Positions 43,773-52,046 of a stretch of DNA of 64,000 nucleotides are shown in pieces. Location: contig NZ_CP107939.1 in NCBI RefSeq assembly GCF_036046055.1, positions 372,001 to 436,000 of the forward strand. The letters run 5' to 3'. The position numbers and the translations under genes are program-made. The notes below the pieces were generated by a model, which saw only the letters and a list, made by a program, of their open reading frames with translations, was not told the origin of the DNA and searched no databases. Positions within the stretch are counted from its first letter, which is position 1. Each line of letters starts with the position of its first letter. This DNA comes from Nocardia sp. NBC_00403. Lineage in GTDB: Bacteria; Actinomycetota; Actinomycetes; Mycobacteriales; Mycobacteriaceae.

Positions 43773-45836
43773 ATGAGCGGTGTTGAGCAGAGTGTGAATG
43801 ATCCGTATCTGTGGCTCGAAGAAGTGACCGATGAGCGGGCCCTGGACTGGGCCCGCGCGCACAACGATGTGGTCGTGGCGCGCTTTGCCGCGTCCGAACG
43901 GTTCACCGACCTCGAACGCCGCATCCTCGACATGCTCGACACCGACACCAAGATCGCCTATCCCGGGCGGCGCGGCCCCTGGCTCTACAACTACTGGCGC
44001 GACGCCGCCCACCCGCGTGGGCTGTGGCGGCGCACCACGTTCGCCGAGTACGCCAAGGACGCACCGGACTGGGAGGTGCTGATCGACCTGGACGCGCTGG
44101 CCACCGCCGAGGACGAGAACTGGGTGTGGGGCGGCGCCGCGGTGCTTCGGCCGGAACAGTCGCGCGCCCTCATCAGCCTGTCGCGTGGCGGCGCCGATGC
44201 GAAAGTCGTACGCGAATTCGATATCGAGAAGCGGGAATTCATCGACCCCGCCGACGGCGGTTTCCAGCTGCCCGAGGCGAAATCGGAACTGCGCTGGATC
44301 GATATCGATTCGGTGTACGTGGGCACCGATTTCGGGCCCGGCTCGTTGACCGATTCCGGATACCCGCGAATCGCCAAACGCTGGCGGCGCGGCACCCCGC
44401 TCGCCGAGGCGGAAACGGTGTTCGAAGGTGAAGCGGGCGATGTCGCGGTGTCGGCGGGTTACGACCGCACGCCCGGCTACGAACGGCATTTCGTCGGGCG
44501 GGCCACCGACTTCTTCAACGAAGAGGTCTACCTGATCGAAGACGACGGCAGCCTGCGTCACCTCGACGTGCCCACCGATGCCAGCGAATCCTGGTACAAG
44601 GATTGGCTGCTGATCCGGCTGAAGTCACCGTGGGAGGTGGGCAACGCGCGCTACCCCGCGGGCGCGCTACTGGCCATCGACTTCGAGAAATTCCTTTCCG
44701 GCGCAAGAGAATTCGAGGTGATATTCACCCCGGACGCCCACACCTCGCTGCACGGTTACGGCTGGACCGAGAACCACTTGCTGCTGATCACCCTCGAGGA
44801 CGTGCAGACCAAGCTCTACGTCCTCACCCCCGGCCCCGACGGCTGGACCCGGGAGCCGCTGGCCGACACCCCGCCCATGGCCACCACCAGCGTGATGAAC
44901 CTGGACCCGCTGGAGGGCGGCGACGAGTTCATGCTGACCACAAGCGGATTCACCAATCCCGCGACATTGCTCGCCAGCGCCGTCGGCGGCCGGACCGAAC
45001 AACTCAAGCAGGAACCGGGCTTCTTCGATGCCTCCGGCATCGAGACCGAGCAATTCTTCGCCGAGTCCGACGACGGCACCATGGTGCCGTACTTCGTCAT
45101 CCGTCACCGGGACCGCAAGGACAGCCCCGGCCCGACGGTGATGTCCGGCTACGGCGGCTTCGAGGTGTCGCGCACCCCCGCCTACAGCGGGGCCTCCGGC
45201 ATGGGCTGGCTGGAGCGCGGCGGCACCTGGGTGATGACGAATATCCGCGGTGGCGGTGAATACGGCCCCGAGTGGCACACCTCCGTGCAGAAGGCCAACC
45301 GGCACAAGGTGTACGAGGACTTCGCCGCCATCGCAAAGGATCTGGTCGCCCGCGGCATCACCACCGCCGACCAGCTCGGCGCGGTGGGCGGCAGCAATGG
45401 CGGCCTGCTCATGGGCGTGATGCTGACCCGCTACCCGGAGCTGTTCGGCGCCATCGTCTGCCAGGTGCCGCTGCTGGACATGAAGCGCTATCACCTGCTG
45501 CTGGCAGGCGCCTCGTGGATGGCCGAATACGGCGACCCGGACCAGCCGGAGGAATGGGAGTACATCAGCAAGTACTCGCCGTACCAGAACGCCCGCGCGG
45601 AGGTCACCTATCCGCCGATCCTGCTGACCACTTCCACCCGCGACGACCGCGTGCATCCCGGCCATGCCCGCAAGATGGCCGCACTGCTGGAGGAGCAGGG
45701 CCACACCTTCTGGTACCACGAGAACATCGAAGGCGGCCACGGCGGCGCCGCCGACAACAAGCAGTCGGCGTTCCAGGCCGGACTCATCTACGAGTTCTTC
45801 ACCCAGATGCTGATGGAACAGGGCGGAGCCCGCTGA
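43773..45836 (+). CDS. Prolyl oligopeptidase-family (S9) peptidase
   Basis: The 687-residue protein has an N-terminal beta-propeller and a C-terminal alpha/beta hydrolase domain. Catalytic motifs are GGSNGGLLMG (Ser), TRDDRVHPGHA (Asp) and EGGHGG (His). It cleaves small peptides, classically after proline, but its specificity cannot be told. The start at ATG 43773 is preferred over GTG 43767. No signal peptide is present, so it is probably cytoplasmic. A terminator hairpin follows. Confidence 0.92.
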   Translation: MSGVEQSVNDPYLWLEEVTDERALDWARAHNDVVVARFAASERFTDLERRILDMLDTDTKIAYPGRRGPWLYNYWRDAAHPRGLWRRTTFAEYAKDAPDWEVLIDLDALATAEDENWVWGGAAVLRPEQSRALISLSRGGADAKVVREFDIEKREFIDPADGGFQLPEAKSELRWIDIDSVYVGTDFGPGSLTDSGYPRIAKRWRRGTPLAEAETVFEGEAGDVAVSAGYDRTPGYERHFVGRATDFFNEEVYLIEDDGSLRHLDVPTDASESWYKDWLLIRLKSPWEVGNARYPAGALLAIDFEKFLSGAREFEVIFTPDAHTSLHGYGWTENHLLLITLEDVQTKLYVLTPGPDGWTREPLADTPPMATTSVMNLDPLEGGDEFMLTTSGFTNPATLLASAVGGRTEQLKQEPGFFDASGIETEQFFAESDDGTMVPYFVIRHRDRKDSPGPTVMSGYGGFEVSRTPAYSGASGMGWLERGGTWVMTNIRGGGEYGPEWHTSVQKANRHKVYEDFAAIAKDLVARGITTADQLGAVGGSNGGLLMGVMLTRYPELFGAIVCQVPLLDMKRYHLLLAGASWMAEYGDPDQPEEWEYISKYSPYQNARAEVTYPPILLTTSTRDDRVHPGHARKMAALLEEQGHTFWYHENIEGGHGGAADNKQSAFQAGLIYEFFTQMLMEQGGAR

Positions 45837-45846
45837 CGGACACTCG

Positions 45847-45881
45847 GCCACCGCCGACCGGCCTGACCGGCAGGCGGTGGC
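45847..45881 (+). terminator. Terminator after the peptidase gene
   Basis: GCCACCGCC (45847-45855) and GGCGGTGGC (45873-45881) pair in a nine-base stem with an additional inner CCGG/CCGG stem, followed by TGTTT. It lies just downstream of the stop at 45836. Confidence 0.6.
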
Positions 45882-45898
45882 TGTTTCCTGAGCCGGAT

Positions 45899-45929
45899 TC
45901 TACTATGTAGATGACATCTACTTTGTAGA
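45899..45929. promoter_or_regulatory. Two TCTAC-N3-GTAGA palindromes, likely TetR operator
   Basis: TCTACTATGTAGA (45899-45911) and TCTACTTTGTAGA (45917-45929) are two 13-base dyads spaced by 18 bases centre to centre. They stand 24 bases before the leader frame at 45953 and upstream of the TetR gene at 46012. Such paired sites fit a dimer-of-dimers TetR autoregulation. Confidence 0.6.
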
Positions 45930-45952
45930 CAGAAACGAGCAGAGGAGCAGGC

Positions 45953-46015
45953 GTGACCCACCAATCGCAGTCTGCGACCCGGCTGCTCGATGCCGGTCAC
46001 GAGCCGGGCGCATGA
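45953..46015 (+). CDS. Leader frame (20 aa) overlapping the TetR start, or a truncated gene
   Basis: GTG 45953 has a strong ribosome binding site (GAGGAGCAGG). The frame encodes 20 residues (beginning MTHQSQSATRLLDAG) and ends at TGA 46015, overlapping the TetR ATG in ATGA. It could be a leader peptide that couples TetR translation to its own, or the start of a gene whose body has been deleted. No family was recognised. Confidence 0.4.
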   Translation: MTHQSQSATRLLDAGHEPGA

Positions 46016-46647
46016 GCGACCGGAAGCGGCCGGCGCCGAGCGTCCGGACCACGTTGAACCGCGACTACATCGCCACGGTCGCACTGACCGTCATCGATGA
46101 GGCGGGCCTGGATGGTTTCACCATGCGGAAACTGGGAGCCGCGCTCGGCGCGGACCCGATGGCCGCCTACCGCCACTTCACCGACCAGCAGGACCTGTTC
46201 GACGCCATCGCCGCCGCGATGTTCGCCGAGCTGGAGATGGAAACCCTGCCCTGGCAAGAGGATTGGCCCGAGTTGATGCGCACCTACGCGTATCGACTGC
46301 GCTCGACGTTGCGTCGGCACCCGAATGCGGTGCCCATCTTCGCAACTCGGCCGGTCCGCAGCGCCACGTCGGTCGAGACCGGCAACTGGATGCTGGAACG
46401 CCTGCAGGGTGTCGGCTTTCCGGCGGCCATCGCCCTACAGCTGGCCCGATGCCTGCGCGAGTACGTGATCGGCCACATCCTCAGCCATACGGTGGCCACC
46501 GTGGCAGCCCAACGCAGTCGCACACCCGCTGCGGATTCCGCCGGCCACCACGCGCGCATCGCGGCCGCCGACGCGGTCACGAACACCGATCATTTCGAGA
46601 TCGGCCTGACCGCCATGCTCGACGGATTCGGCAAACACCTCGATTAG
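46012..46647 (+). CDS. TetR-family regulator
   Basis: The 211-residue protein has a TetR helix-turn-helix (ATVALTVIDEAGLDGFTMRKLGAALGADPMAAYRHFTDQQ) and a helical ligand domain ending FEIGLTAMLDGFG. Its ATG overlaps the leader frame stop. The double palindrome upstream suggests autoregulation. It lacks a divergent target gene; the luciferase-like gene at 46661 is convergent. The ligand is unknown. Confidence 0.9.
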   Translation: MSDRKRPAPSVRTTLNRDYIATVALTVIDEAGLDGFTMRKLGAALGADPMAAYRHFTDQQDLFDAIAAAMFAELEMETLPWQEDWPELMRTYAYRLRSTLRRHPNAVPIFATRPVRSATSVETGNWMLERLQGVGFPAAIALQLARCLREYVIGHILSHTVATVAAQRSRTPAADSAGHHARIAAADAVTNTDHFEIGLTAMLDGFGKHLD

Positions 46648-46660
46648 ACCGCAGTGTCGC

Positions 46661-47149
46661 TCAGCTTTCTGTGGCCTGCTGCCACGAGGCATCCATAATC
46701 GCTGTCGCCAAGGCAAGTTCGTCCTCGTCGCGGGGCGCGTAGAGCATCACGATCGTGTCCGGCCACTGTGGGCGCAACGTAATCGGATGCGGCTCGATCC
46801 AGCCTGCCTCGATCAGCGGCGCGATGATCGGCCGCGGCACGGTCAGATGCATGAATCCGGTTCGATGGATGTGCCCGAACTCGTCCGGGCTCGGGTACAG
46901 GAACGCCTCCCACCGACCGCGTGGGTCGTGCAGTCGCAGCGCGAGCGAGGCAGGTTCGGACACCTGGCTCGGACCGGTGAATACACCTGGCAGCGCGGTG
47001 GCGTGACCGATGAGCGCGGCGCGGATCCGTGGTGGCGAGAACTGGTCGAGCTGGTCGTGCGGAATCTCGCGACCGGTGGTCGTCGGCCGGGGGCCGGAGC
47101 GGCGCGGCGGCGCAAAGAGATCGACGTCCGACGGGTGCTGCGCTGTCAT
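46661..47149 (-). CDS. Luciferase-domain (DUF5519-like) protein
   Basis: The 162-residue protein begins with ATG 47149 after an Arg/Pro-rich lead. It shows the pattern of the short 'luciferase family' group: GREIPHDQLDQFSPP, EAFLYPSPDEFGHIHRTGFMHLTVPRPI, and APRDEDELALATAIM. The name is a legacy label; no luciferase active site can be assigned. It is divergent from the HxlR gene at 47221 and could be its target. It has no signal peptide. Confidence 0.75.
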   Translation of the reverse strand: MTAQHPSDVDLFAPPRRSGPRPTTTGREIPHDQLDQFSPPRIRAALIGHATALPGVFTGPSQVSEPASLALRLHDPRGRWEAFLYPSPDEFGHIHRTGFMHLTVPRPIIAPLIEAGWIEPHPITLRPQWPDTIVMLYAPRDEDELALATAIMDASWQQATES

Positions 47150-47220
47150 CAGATACCACACTTTCTGTTCGCTGATTACTTCTTGTGCGCTTCTCGAGTC
47201 TGGCCGACAATGACGCGGTG

Positions 47221-47679
47221 ATGGAAGAAGGCACTTTGTCCCGCCTACCGCACACCGATGTGCGCGCCGCAGCCGTGGCGCCGATCGGGGCCGAGACGGC
47301 GAGCTGTCAGCTACGCGAAGTGCTGGATCGAGTGGGCGACAAGTGGAGCGTGCTCGTCATGGCACTGCTCATCGACGGACCGAAGCGCTACTCCCAATTG
47401 CAGCGTTCGATCGAGGGCATCTCGCAGCGGATGCTCACTCTCACGCTGCGCAGCCTCGAACGCGACGGCATGGTCGAGCGAACAGTGACCCCCACCTCGC
47501 CGCCGCGGGTGGACTATGCGCTGACTCCCGTCGGTGCCACCCTCTCCAATCAGGTCGACGCGCTCATCGAGTGGTCGGAGGGGCACCGCGAGTACATGGC
47601 GGCCGCCCGCCTCCGATATGACGCGGCAATCGCGAAGGGGCATGACGCTCGGAGCGCGGGAACGCCGGCACGCGAATAG
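47221..47679 (+). CDS. HxlR-family regulator
   Basis: The 152-residue protein from ATG 47221 has the HxlR pattern CQLREVLDRVGDKWSVLVMALL, YSQLQRSIEGISQRMLTLTLRSLERDGMV and a closing PRVDYALTPVGATL. It is divergent from the luciferase-like gene and is followed within two bases by the DDN-like nitroreductase gene. It may regulate either neighbour. The short divergent intergenic region shows no strong repeat. Confidence 0.9.
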   Translation: MEEGTLSRLPHTDVRAAAVAPIGAETASCQLREVLDRVGDKWSVLVMALLIDGPKRYSQLQRSIEGISQRMLTLTLRSLERDGMVERTVTPTSPPRVDYALTPVGATLSNQVDALIEWSEGHREYMAAARLRYDAAIAKGHDARSAGTPARE

Positions 47680-47680
47680 C

Positions 47681-48127
47681 ATGAGGCGTGTGTCCAATGA
47701 ACAACGGCAGCAACTGAATCGGGAAATCATCGCGGAATTCCGCGCTAATGGCGGTGTCGTCGGAGGGCAGTTCGCGAACATGAGTTTGCTGCTGCTGACC
47801 ACAACCGGCGCACGCACCGGCGAGCAGCGCACCTGGCCGCTGGGTTACCTGCGCGACGGCGACCGGGTGGTGATTTTCGCGGCCAACGGCGGTCGGCCGA
47901 ACAAGCCGGGCTGGTATCACAATCTCGTGGCGAACCCCGGGGCCACCGTCGAGGTCGGCACCGAATCCTGGCCGGTGGTCGCGTCGATCGTCGAAGGCGC
48001 GGAGCGGAAGCGGTTGTGGGATAGCGAGTTGGAGGTTGCGCCGTTCCTTGCCGACTTCCAGAACGCGGTGCCGTGGGAGATTCCGGTCTTGGCGCTCACC
48101 CCGGCCAACGGCAGCGCGGCAGGCTAA
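47681..48127 (+). CDS. Deazaflavin (F420)-dependent nitroreductase-family protein
   Basis: The 148-residue protein has the DDN-like split-barrel pattern: EIIAEFRANGGVVGGQF, LLLLTTTGARTGEQRTWPLGY and GRPNKPGWYHNLVANPGATVE. Proteins of this group use F420 or a similar cofactor and can reduce nitroimidazoles or quinones. The start is at ATG 47681; GTG 47690 is an alternative. It is adjacent to the HxlR gene, with which it may share a transcript, and its stop overlaps the hydrolase gene on the other strand. Confidence 0.9.
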   Translation: MRRVSNEQRQQLNREIIAEFRANGGVVGGQFANMSLLLLTTTGARTGEQRTWPLGYLRDGDRVVIFAANGGRPNKPGWYHNLVANPGATVEVGTESWPVVASIVEGAERKRLWDSELEVAPFLADFQNAVPWEIPVLALTPANGSAAG

Positions 48128-48984
48128 CGATCGCGCAGCCACTTCTCGATCTGATCGACTGTACTGCGGTACTGGCGAATCCAGCCGTTGTGTCCCAGTG
48201 ACTCCGGCTGATGCCAGGTCGTCACGTCGGCCTTGGGCATCTTCTCCAGCAGATGCGCGGCGGAGCTCGGCGGTGCGAGGTCGTCGCCGGTCATCGTGAT
48301 GGACAGGATCGGCAGCTGCAGTCTGCCGATCCGCTCCTCGTAGTCGATATCCGCACCGACCGGTACGAAGCGGCCGGTGCGCGACAGCCGGGCCCAGTCG
48401 GAGATCAGCACCTTCGACTGCCTGCCGAAACCTCCGACCGAGATCCGGTCGCCCGGCCAGAAGCCCGCGATGTTGGCGGTCAGCGAGATCGCCGTTGTGC
48501 CCATCAGCATCCCGGGCCCCGAAAGTCCACGGAAGCCACGATGATACGGAGATCCGGAGGCGACCAGGATCAGCCCGCCGAGCCTGCCGCGGATCCGAGA
48601 GGCGTACAGCACGGCGAGCTGGCCACCCATGCTGTGACCGAGCAGGTACGGCGTGCTGGCCGGGAAGCGGTCGCGCACAACCTCGAAGATCGCGGGGAAA
48701 TCGACCGATGCCAGCTCGTGATAGCCGTAGGCGCTCGAGGAGTTCGGCCGCGGCCTGCTGTCGCCCTGGCCACGCATTTCCCCGATCGCCACGTCGAACC
48801 CGCGCTCGGCCAATCCGGCGGCGAACAGTTCGTAGTATCCGGCCGGGACACCGAGCCCCGGGACCATCACCACGACCGGGCGCGGCGCATCCGGGGTCAC
48901 CGGATGGCTGTGTGCACCGCTCGCCGGGATCAGCCGCACCGGAACGACGCTGCCGTCCGGCATCTGGATGGGAACTGTCTCCAT
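48124..48984 (-). CDS. Alpha/beta hydrolase
   Basis: The 286-residue protein has the alpha/beta-hydrolase layout: oxyanion-region VVVMVPGLGVPAGYYEL, nucleophile motif GHSMGG, acid in TMTGDDLAPPSSA and His in ESLGHNGWIRQY. It resembles the serine-aminopeptidase/lysophospholipase-like group. It has no signal peptide. It is convergent with the DDN-like gene (four-base overlap) and followed upstream by a TetR gene on the same strand. The substrate is unknown. Confidence 0.88.
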   Translation of the reverse strand: METVPIQMPDGSVVPVRLIPASGAHSHPVTPDAPRPVVVMVPGLGVPAGYYELFAAGLAERGFDVAIGEMRGQGDSRPRPNSSSAYGYHELASVDFPAIFEVVRDRFPASTPYLLGHSMGGQLAVLYASRIRGRLGGLILVASGSPYHRGFRGLSGPGMLMGTTAISLTANIAGFWPGDRISVGGFGRQSKVLISDWARLSRTGRFVPVGADIDYEERIGRLQLPILSITMTGDDLAPPSSAAHLLEKMPKADVTTWHQPESLGHNGWIRQYRSTVDQIEKWLRDR

Positions 48985-49032
48985 GCCGCGACGCTACCGC
49001 GCCGGGGCCGCATCGCCGTCTCCGACAAGGCG

Positions 49033-49665
49033 CTACGCGCCGACTGCACCCATGATCACCCGGCTGAGCACTCTGATCACGTCGTCGAGCGGTGGCCGCG
49101 GATCCGCGCCGCTCCAGGAATCGACCACATAGTTGACCGCGCCGATGATCGCGAGCACGCGCATCTCGTAGTCGCCCGTGGGGATTTCGCCGTGCATGGC
49201 GGCGTCCTCCGCGGCACTGGCCAGCAGCGAACCCCAGACCCGGCGCAATTCGAGCCGGAACTTCTCCACCTTGGGCCCCGCACCGACCACTTCGACCAGC
49301 GCCACACGCGCCTTGCGCGGATCGGACCCGATGGCCTCGACGTAGGCGCGGACGGACGCGTCGATGATCTCGAGTGCGGTCGCGTCGGCCTTCTTGTCCA
49401 GTGCAGCGGTGACCGCGTCGCGCGACTCCCTATCGATCTGCTGGTAGAGCTCGAGTAGTAGGGATTCGCGACCGGTGAACTCCTCGTAGAACTGCCGTGA
49501 CGAGAGTCCGGCGTCCTTACAGATAGCGCCGACCGAACTATTGGCGTAGCCGTCGCGCGCAAAGACCGTCAGGCCCGATTCCAGAAAACGCGCACGCCGC
49601 TGACGTTGCCGGTCCTCTACGGGTTGCCCGGCATACATTCGTCCCGTATTCGCATCCTGTGACAT
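49033..49665 (-). CDS. TetR-family regulator
   Basis: The 210-residue protein starts at ATG 49665; an alternative ATG at 49677 is four codons upstream. Its helix-turn-helix reads RQRRARFLESGLTVFARDGY and VGAICKDAGLSSRQFYEEFTGRES, and a helical ligand domain ends WSGADPRPPLDDVIRVLSRV. It may regulate the hydrolase just downstream on the same strand. A terminator (49683-49717) lies immediately upstream, so its promoter must be in that short gap. Confidence 0.9.
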   Translation of the reverse strand: MSQDANTGRMYAGQPVEDRQRQRRARFLESGLTVFARDGYANSSVGAICKDAGLSSRQFYEEFTGRESLLLELYQQIDRESRDAVTAALDKKADATALEIIDASVRAYVEAIGSDPRKARVALVEVVGAGPKVEKFRLELRRVWGSLLASAAEDAAMHGEIPTGDYEMRVLAIIGAVNYVVDSWSGADPRPPLDDVIRVLSRVIMGAVGA

Positions 49666-49682
49666 TGGGGCAGACAATACCT

Positions 49683-49717
49683 AAGGGCCCGATCCCCTCG
49701 TCATGGATCGGGCCCTT
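49683..49717 (-). terminator. Strong terminator upstream of the TetR gene
   Basis: AAGGGCCCGATCC and GGATCGGGCCCTT make a perfect 13-base stem with a nine-base loop. On the minus strand it would end transcripts coming from the right, where the only candidate gene is the small peptide frame at 49770-49853. Confidence 0.75.
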
Positions 49718-49769
49718 CTGGAAAACCTCCGCGCGACCGCGCGTTAGCCGAAAGTTGGCGGCTTTGTTG

Positions 49770-49853
49770 CTAATGCGCCGACAGGCTCGCCGAACCAGTG
49801 GCAATCAGCTGCAGAAGGGGGCCAAAGACTGCGTTGGAAAGGAAGAGGCTCAA
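49770..49853 (-). CDS. 27-residue hydrophobic peptide
   Basis: TTG 49853 is preceded by GGAG with seven-base spacing. The 27-residue product begins MSLFLSNAVFGPLLQLIATG and continues SASLSAH. It is hydrophobic and helical enough to sit in or on a membrane. It is followed after 52 bases by a strong terminator, so a short transcript is plausible. No family was recognised. Chance frames of this length are common; the ribosome binding site and terminator are the reasons for listing it. Confidence 0.35.
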   Translation of the reverse strand: MSLFLSNAVFGPLLQLIATGSASLSAH

Positions 49854-50251
49854 GGTATTGCTCCGATCTCACCGTAGCGACCACTCGGTCACTAGCTGTT
49901 TGCCGAAAAGGACGATACAGAGCACAACGCGCCAGGGGAAGTATTTTGCAGGAATTTTCTAGAATATTTTCCGGTGGTTCGCTGCCGGATCTTCGCGCCC
50001 GGATCGGCGCTCTCCGCGGCGACTGATTCGCCTGCCAAACCTCACATGGTCGAAGCCGGCTCGCAACCCGAACGACGTCGAAGGCGCGGGCAACGACTGT
50101 CGCCGTGGCGCAATTCCGCGTCACGGCTTCCCGCAGTGCGAAATACGTTCGGCCCGAACAATATCGACACCGGAGCCGGAAAGTCTTGCCGAACCGTATC
50201 TTTCGCGGTTACTTCGGCGTCACGTCAGCCGCTGCCGCCGCCGGATCGGCC
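49854..50251. other. Intergenic, no gene; AT-rich dyad
   Basis: No gene is supported between the small peptide frame and the ArsR gene. Around 49945-49975 the sequence is unusually AT-rich, with an imperfect dyad (AATTTTCTAGAATATT) that could be a promoter or operator. The frames through the region are not protein-like. Confidence 0.4.
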
Positions 50252-50572
50252 TCAGCGCGTCGTGTCGGCGAGTACCGCGTCCAGTAGACCGGGGAAGCGC
50301 TCCGCGAGGTCGTCGCGTCGGAGTTCGACGAGCCGGTTGCGCCCGGACGCGAAGGTTGTTGTGACGCCCGAGTCCCGCAGCACCTTCCAGTGGTGCGACA
50401 GCGTCGCGGCGGTGATCTCGACATCGAACTTGTCGACGCTGCAGCTGAGTGGTTCACGCACCCCCGCAAGCGCCCGGACCAGCTCCAGCCGCACCGGATC
50501 GGCGAGCGCGCTCAGCACCCGGACCAGGTCCAGGTCGGCGGTGCTCGGCTGCGGTAGCTGGCGCAAATCCAT
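50252..50572 (-). CDS. ArsR-family regulator
   Basis: The 106-residue protein begins at ATG 50572. It has an ArsR winged helix-turn-helix: LVRVLSALADPVRLELVRALAG, EITAATLSHHWKVLRDSGVTTT and GRNRLVELRRDDLAERFPGLL. The metal motif (CVCD) of ArsR is absent; a single Cys lies in SCSVDKF. The longer frame from 50602 is possible. It is divergent from an MFS gene, and dyads between them are candidate operators. Confidence 0.88.
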   Translation of the reverse strand: MDLRQLPQPSTADLDLVRVLSALADPVRLELVRALAGVREPLSCSVDKFDVEITAATLSHHWKVLRDSGVTTTFASGRNRLVELRRDDLAERFPGLLDAVLADTTR

Positions 50573-50579
50573 TCTCCGA

Positions 50580-50638
50580 TCGTTTGACAACAATCGAATC
50601 ATATCTCAGCATACTAAGATGCTTCGACAATCATCGAA
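50580..50638. promoter_or_regulatory. ArsR/MFS divergent control region
   Basis: Three dyads lie here: TCG...CGA at 50580-50597, an ATCT...AGAT palindrome at 50603-50620 (14 of 18 positions symmetric), and TTCG...CGAA at 50623-50638. A TTGACA (-35-like) box is at 50584-50589. The middle palindrome overlaps the MFS start codon at 50619, which suggests repression by blocking the start. Confidence 0.5.
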
Positions 50639-51797
50639 CAATATCGTTCGGTCTCTCATTCCACTCGCCGTGGGCACCTTCGTGCTCGGCACCGACCTGT
50701 TCGTGCTCAACGGCTTGCTGCCGCTCATCGCCGCCGACCTGAACGTCTCCGTCGCCACCGCGGGCCAGCTGACCACGATGTTCTCCTGGACCTACGCAGT
50801 CGCATCGCCACTCATCGCGACCGCCACGGGATCTTGGGATCGGCGCTGGCTATTGGGTGGCGGCGCGGGCCTTTTCGTGCTCGGCATGATCGGCCAAGCC
50901 GCGGGCGAGACGTTCGCGATCATGGCGGCGGCGCGCATCGTGGCCGCGTTGGGCGCGGCGGCATTCCAGGCCAACGCCTTCGCCGTCGCAGGCGTGGTCG
51001 CCGACGACACCAACCGCGGTAAGGCACTGTCGGTGGTCGCCACCGGGCTCACCCTGTCCAGTGTCGCGGGCGTGCCGATCGGCATCTTCGTCGAACGCTG
51101 GATCGGCTGGCGTGGCGTGCTGTGGGTGATCGCCGCCGCAGGCGCCGTCGCGGCGGTCCTCGTGTTGTTGCTGCCACGGGTCACGCTCCCGAAAACCGGT
51201 CTGCGAGAACGTATCAGCGTGCTCGTGCGCCGACCGGTGCTGCGCGTGCTGATGGTGACCACGGCCGCCACGACGGCAACGTTCACTACGTTCGTCTATC
51301 TGCCTGTCGTCGTCGCGCCGTCGGTATCCCAGCAGCTGCTGGCATGGCTCCTGCTCACCATGGGCGTCGGCCAGGTCATCGGCAACGCGCAGGCCGGTCG
51401 CGCCGTCGACCGCTACGGGCCACAGCGCACACTGATCGTCGGCATCATCGGCACAGCGGTCGGGTTGATCCTGTTCGGTCCCGCCATCAACACCGCTTGG
51501 ACCGTCTTCGCGGTGCTTGCGATCATTGGCCTGTTCGGCGCCACCATCATGGTTCCCCAGCAGACCCGCCTCTTCGGCATCGCCGCCGATGCGCCCACCG
51601 TCGCCCTCGGCCTCAATGGCTCCGCCATCTACCTCGGCAGCGGGATCGGCTCCATAGTCGGTGGCGCGGTGCTGGATTCGTTCGGCGCGTCCTGGCTGCC
51701 GTTGGTCTCCGCTCTCATCGCGTGTGCCGCGTTGGCAATGACTGTCGCAGACCGCACTCCCCGACCCGCAAGGGCCGCAGCCCCCGCAACGGCCTGA
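50619..51797 (+). CDS. MFS transporter (AraJ/efflux type)
   Basis: The 392-residue protein has about 12 hydrophobic helices. The first loop motif is weak (ATGSWDRRWLL), followed by a helix-5-like NRGKALSVVATGLTLSSVAGVPIGIFVE. The protein starts at ATG 50619 with no Shine-Dalgarno, so it may be leaderless. It is divergent from ArsR and probably effluxes a toxic compound that ArsR senses. It ends in a short Ala/Pro tail. Confidence 0.88.
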   Translation: MLRQSSNNIVRSLIPLAVGTFVLGTDLFVLNGLLPLIAADLNVSVATAGQLTTMFSWTYAVASPLIATATGSWDRRWLLGGGAGLFVLGMIGQAAGETFAIMAAARIVAALGAAAFQANAFAVAGVVADDTNRGKALSVVATGLTLSSVAGVPIGIFVERWIGWRGVLWVIAAAGAVAAVLVLLLPRVTLPKTGLRERISVLVRRPVLRVLMVTTAATTATFTTFVYLPVVVAPSVSQQLLAWLLLTMGVGQVIGNAQAGRAVDRYGPQRTLIVGIIGTAVGLILFGPAINTAWTVFAVLAIIGLFGATIMVPQQTRLFGIAADAPTVALGLNGSAIYLGSGIGSIVGGAVLDSFGASWLPLVSALIACAALAMTVADRTPRPARAAAPATA

Positions 51798-52046
51798 ACT
51801 GCCCGCATCCGATCGGCGCGATCCACCACCGACGCTGGATCGGCCGCCGCACTGCGCAGGCACCACGACCTCGATACATCACGGTCAGGTCGTCCACCTG
51901 CGGCACCGGCACAGCTTCCGACTCCGGACCGGATTCGGCGGCGGCCGCGACCGAAACGACCTTCCCGTCGCCTGCGGGCAACCGGGGCATGGCAGCCGGT
52001 GCGGCAGGCCGCATTCGAGCGCGGCGCTACTGAGGTGCGGTGTCGC

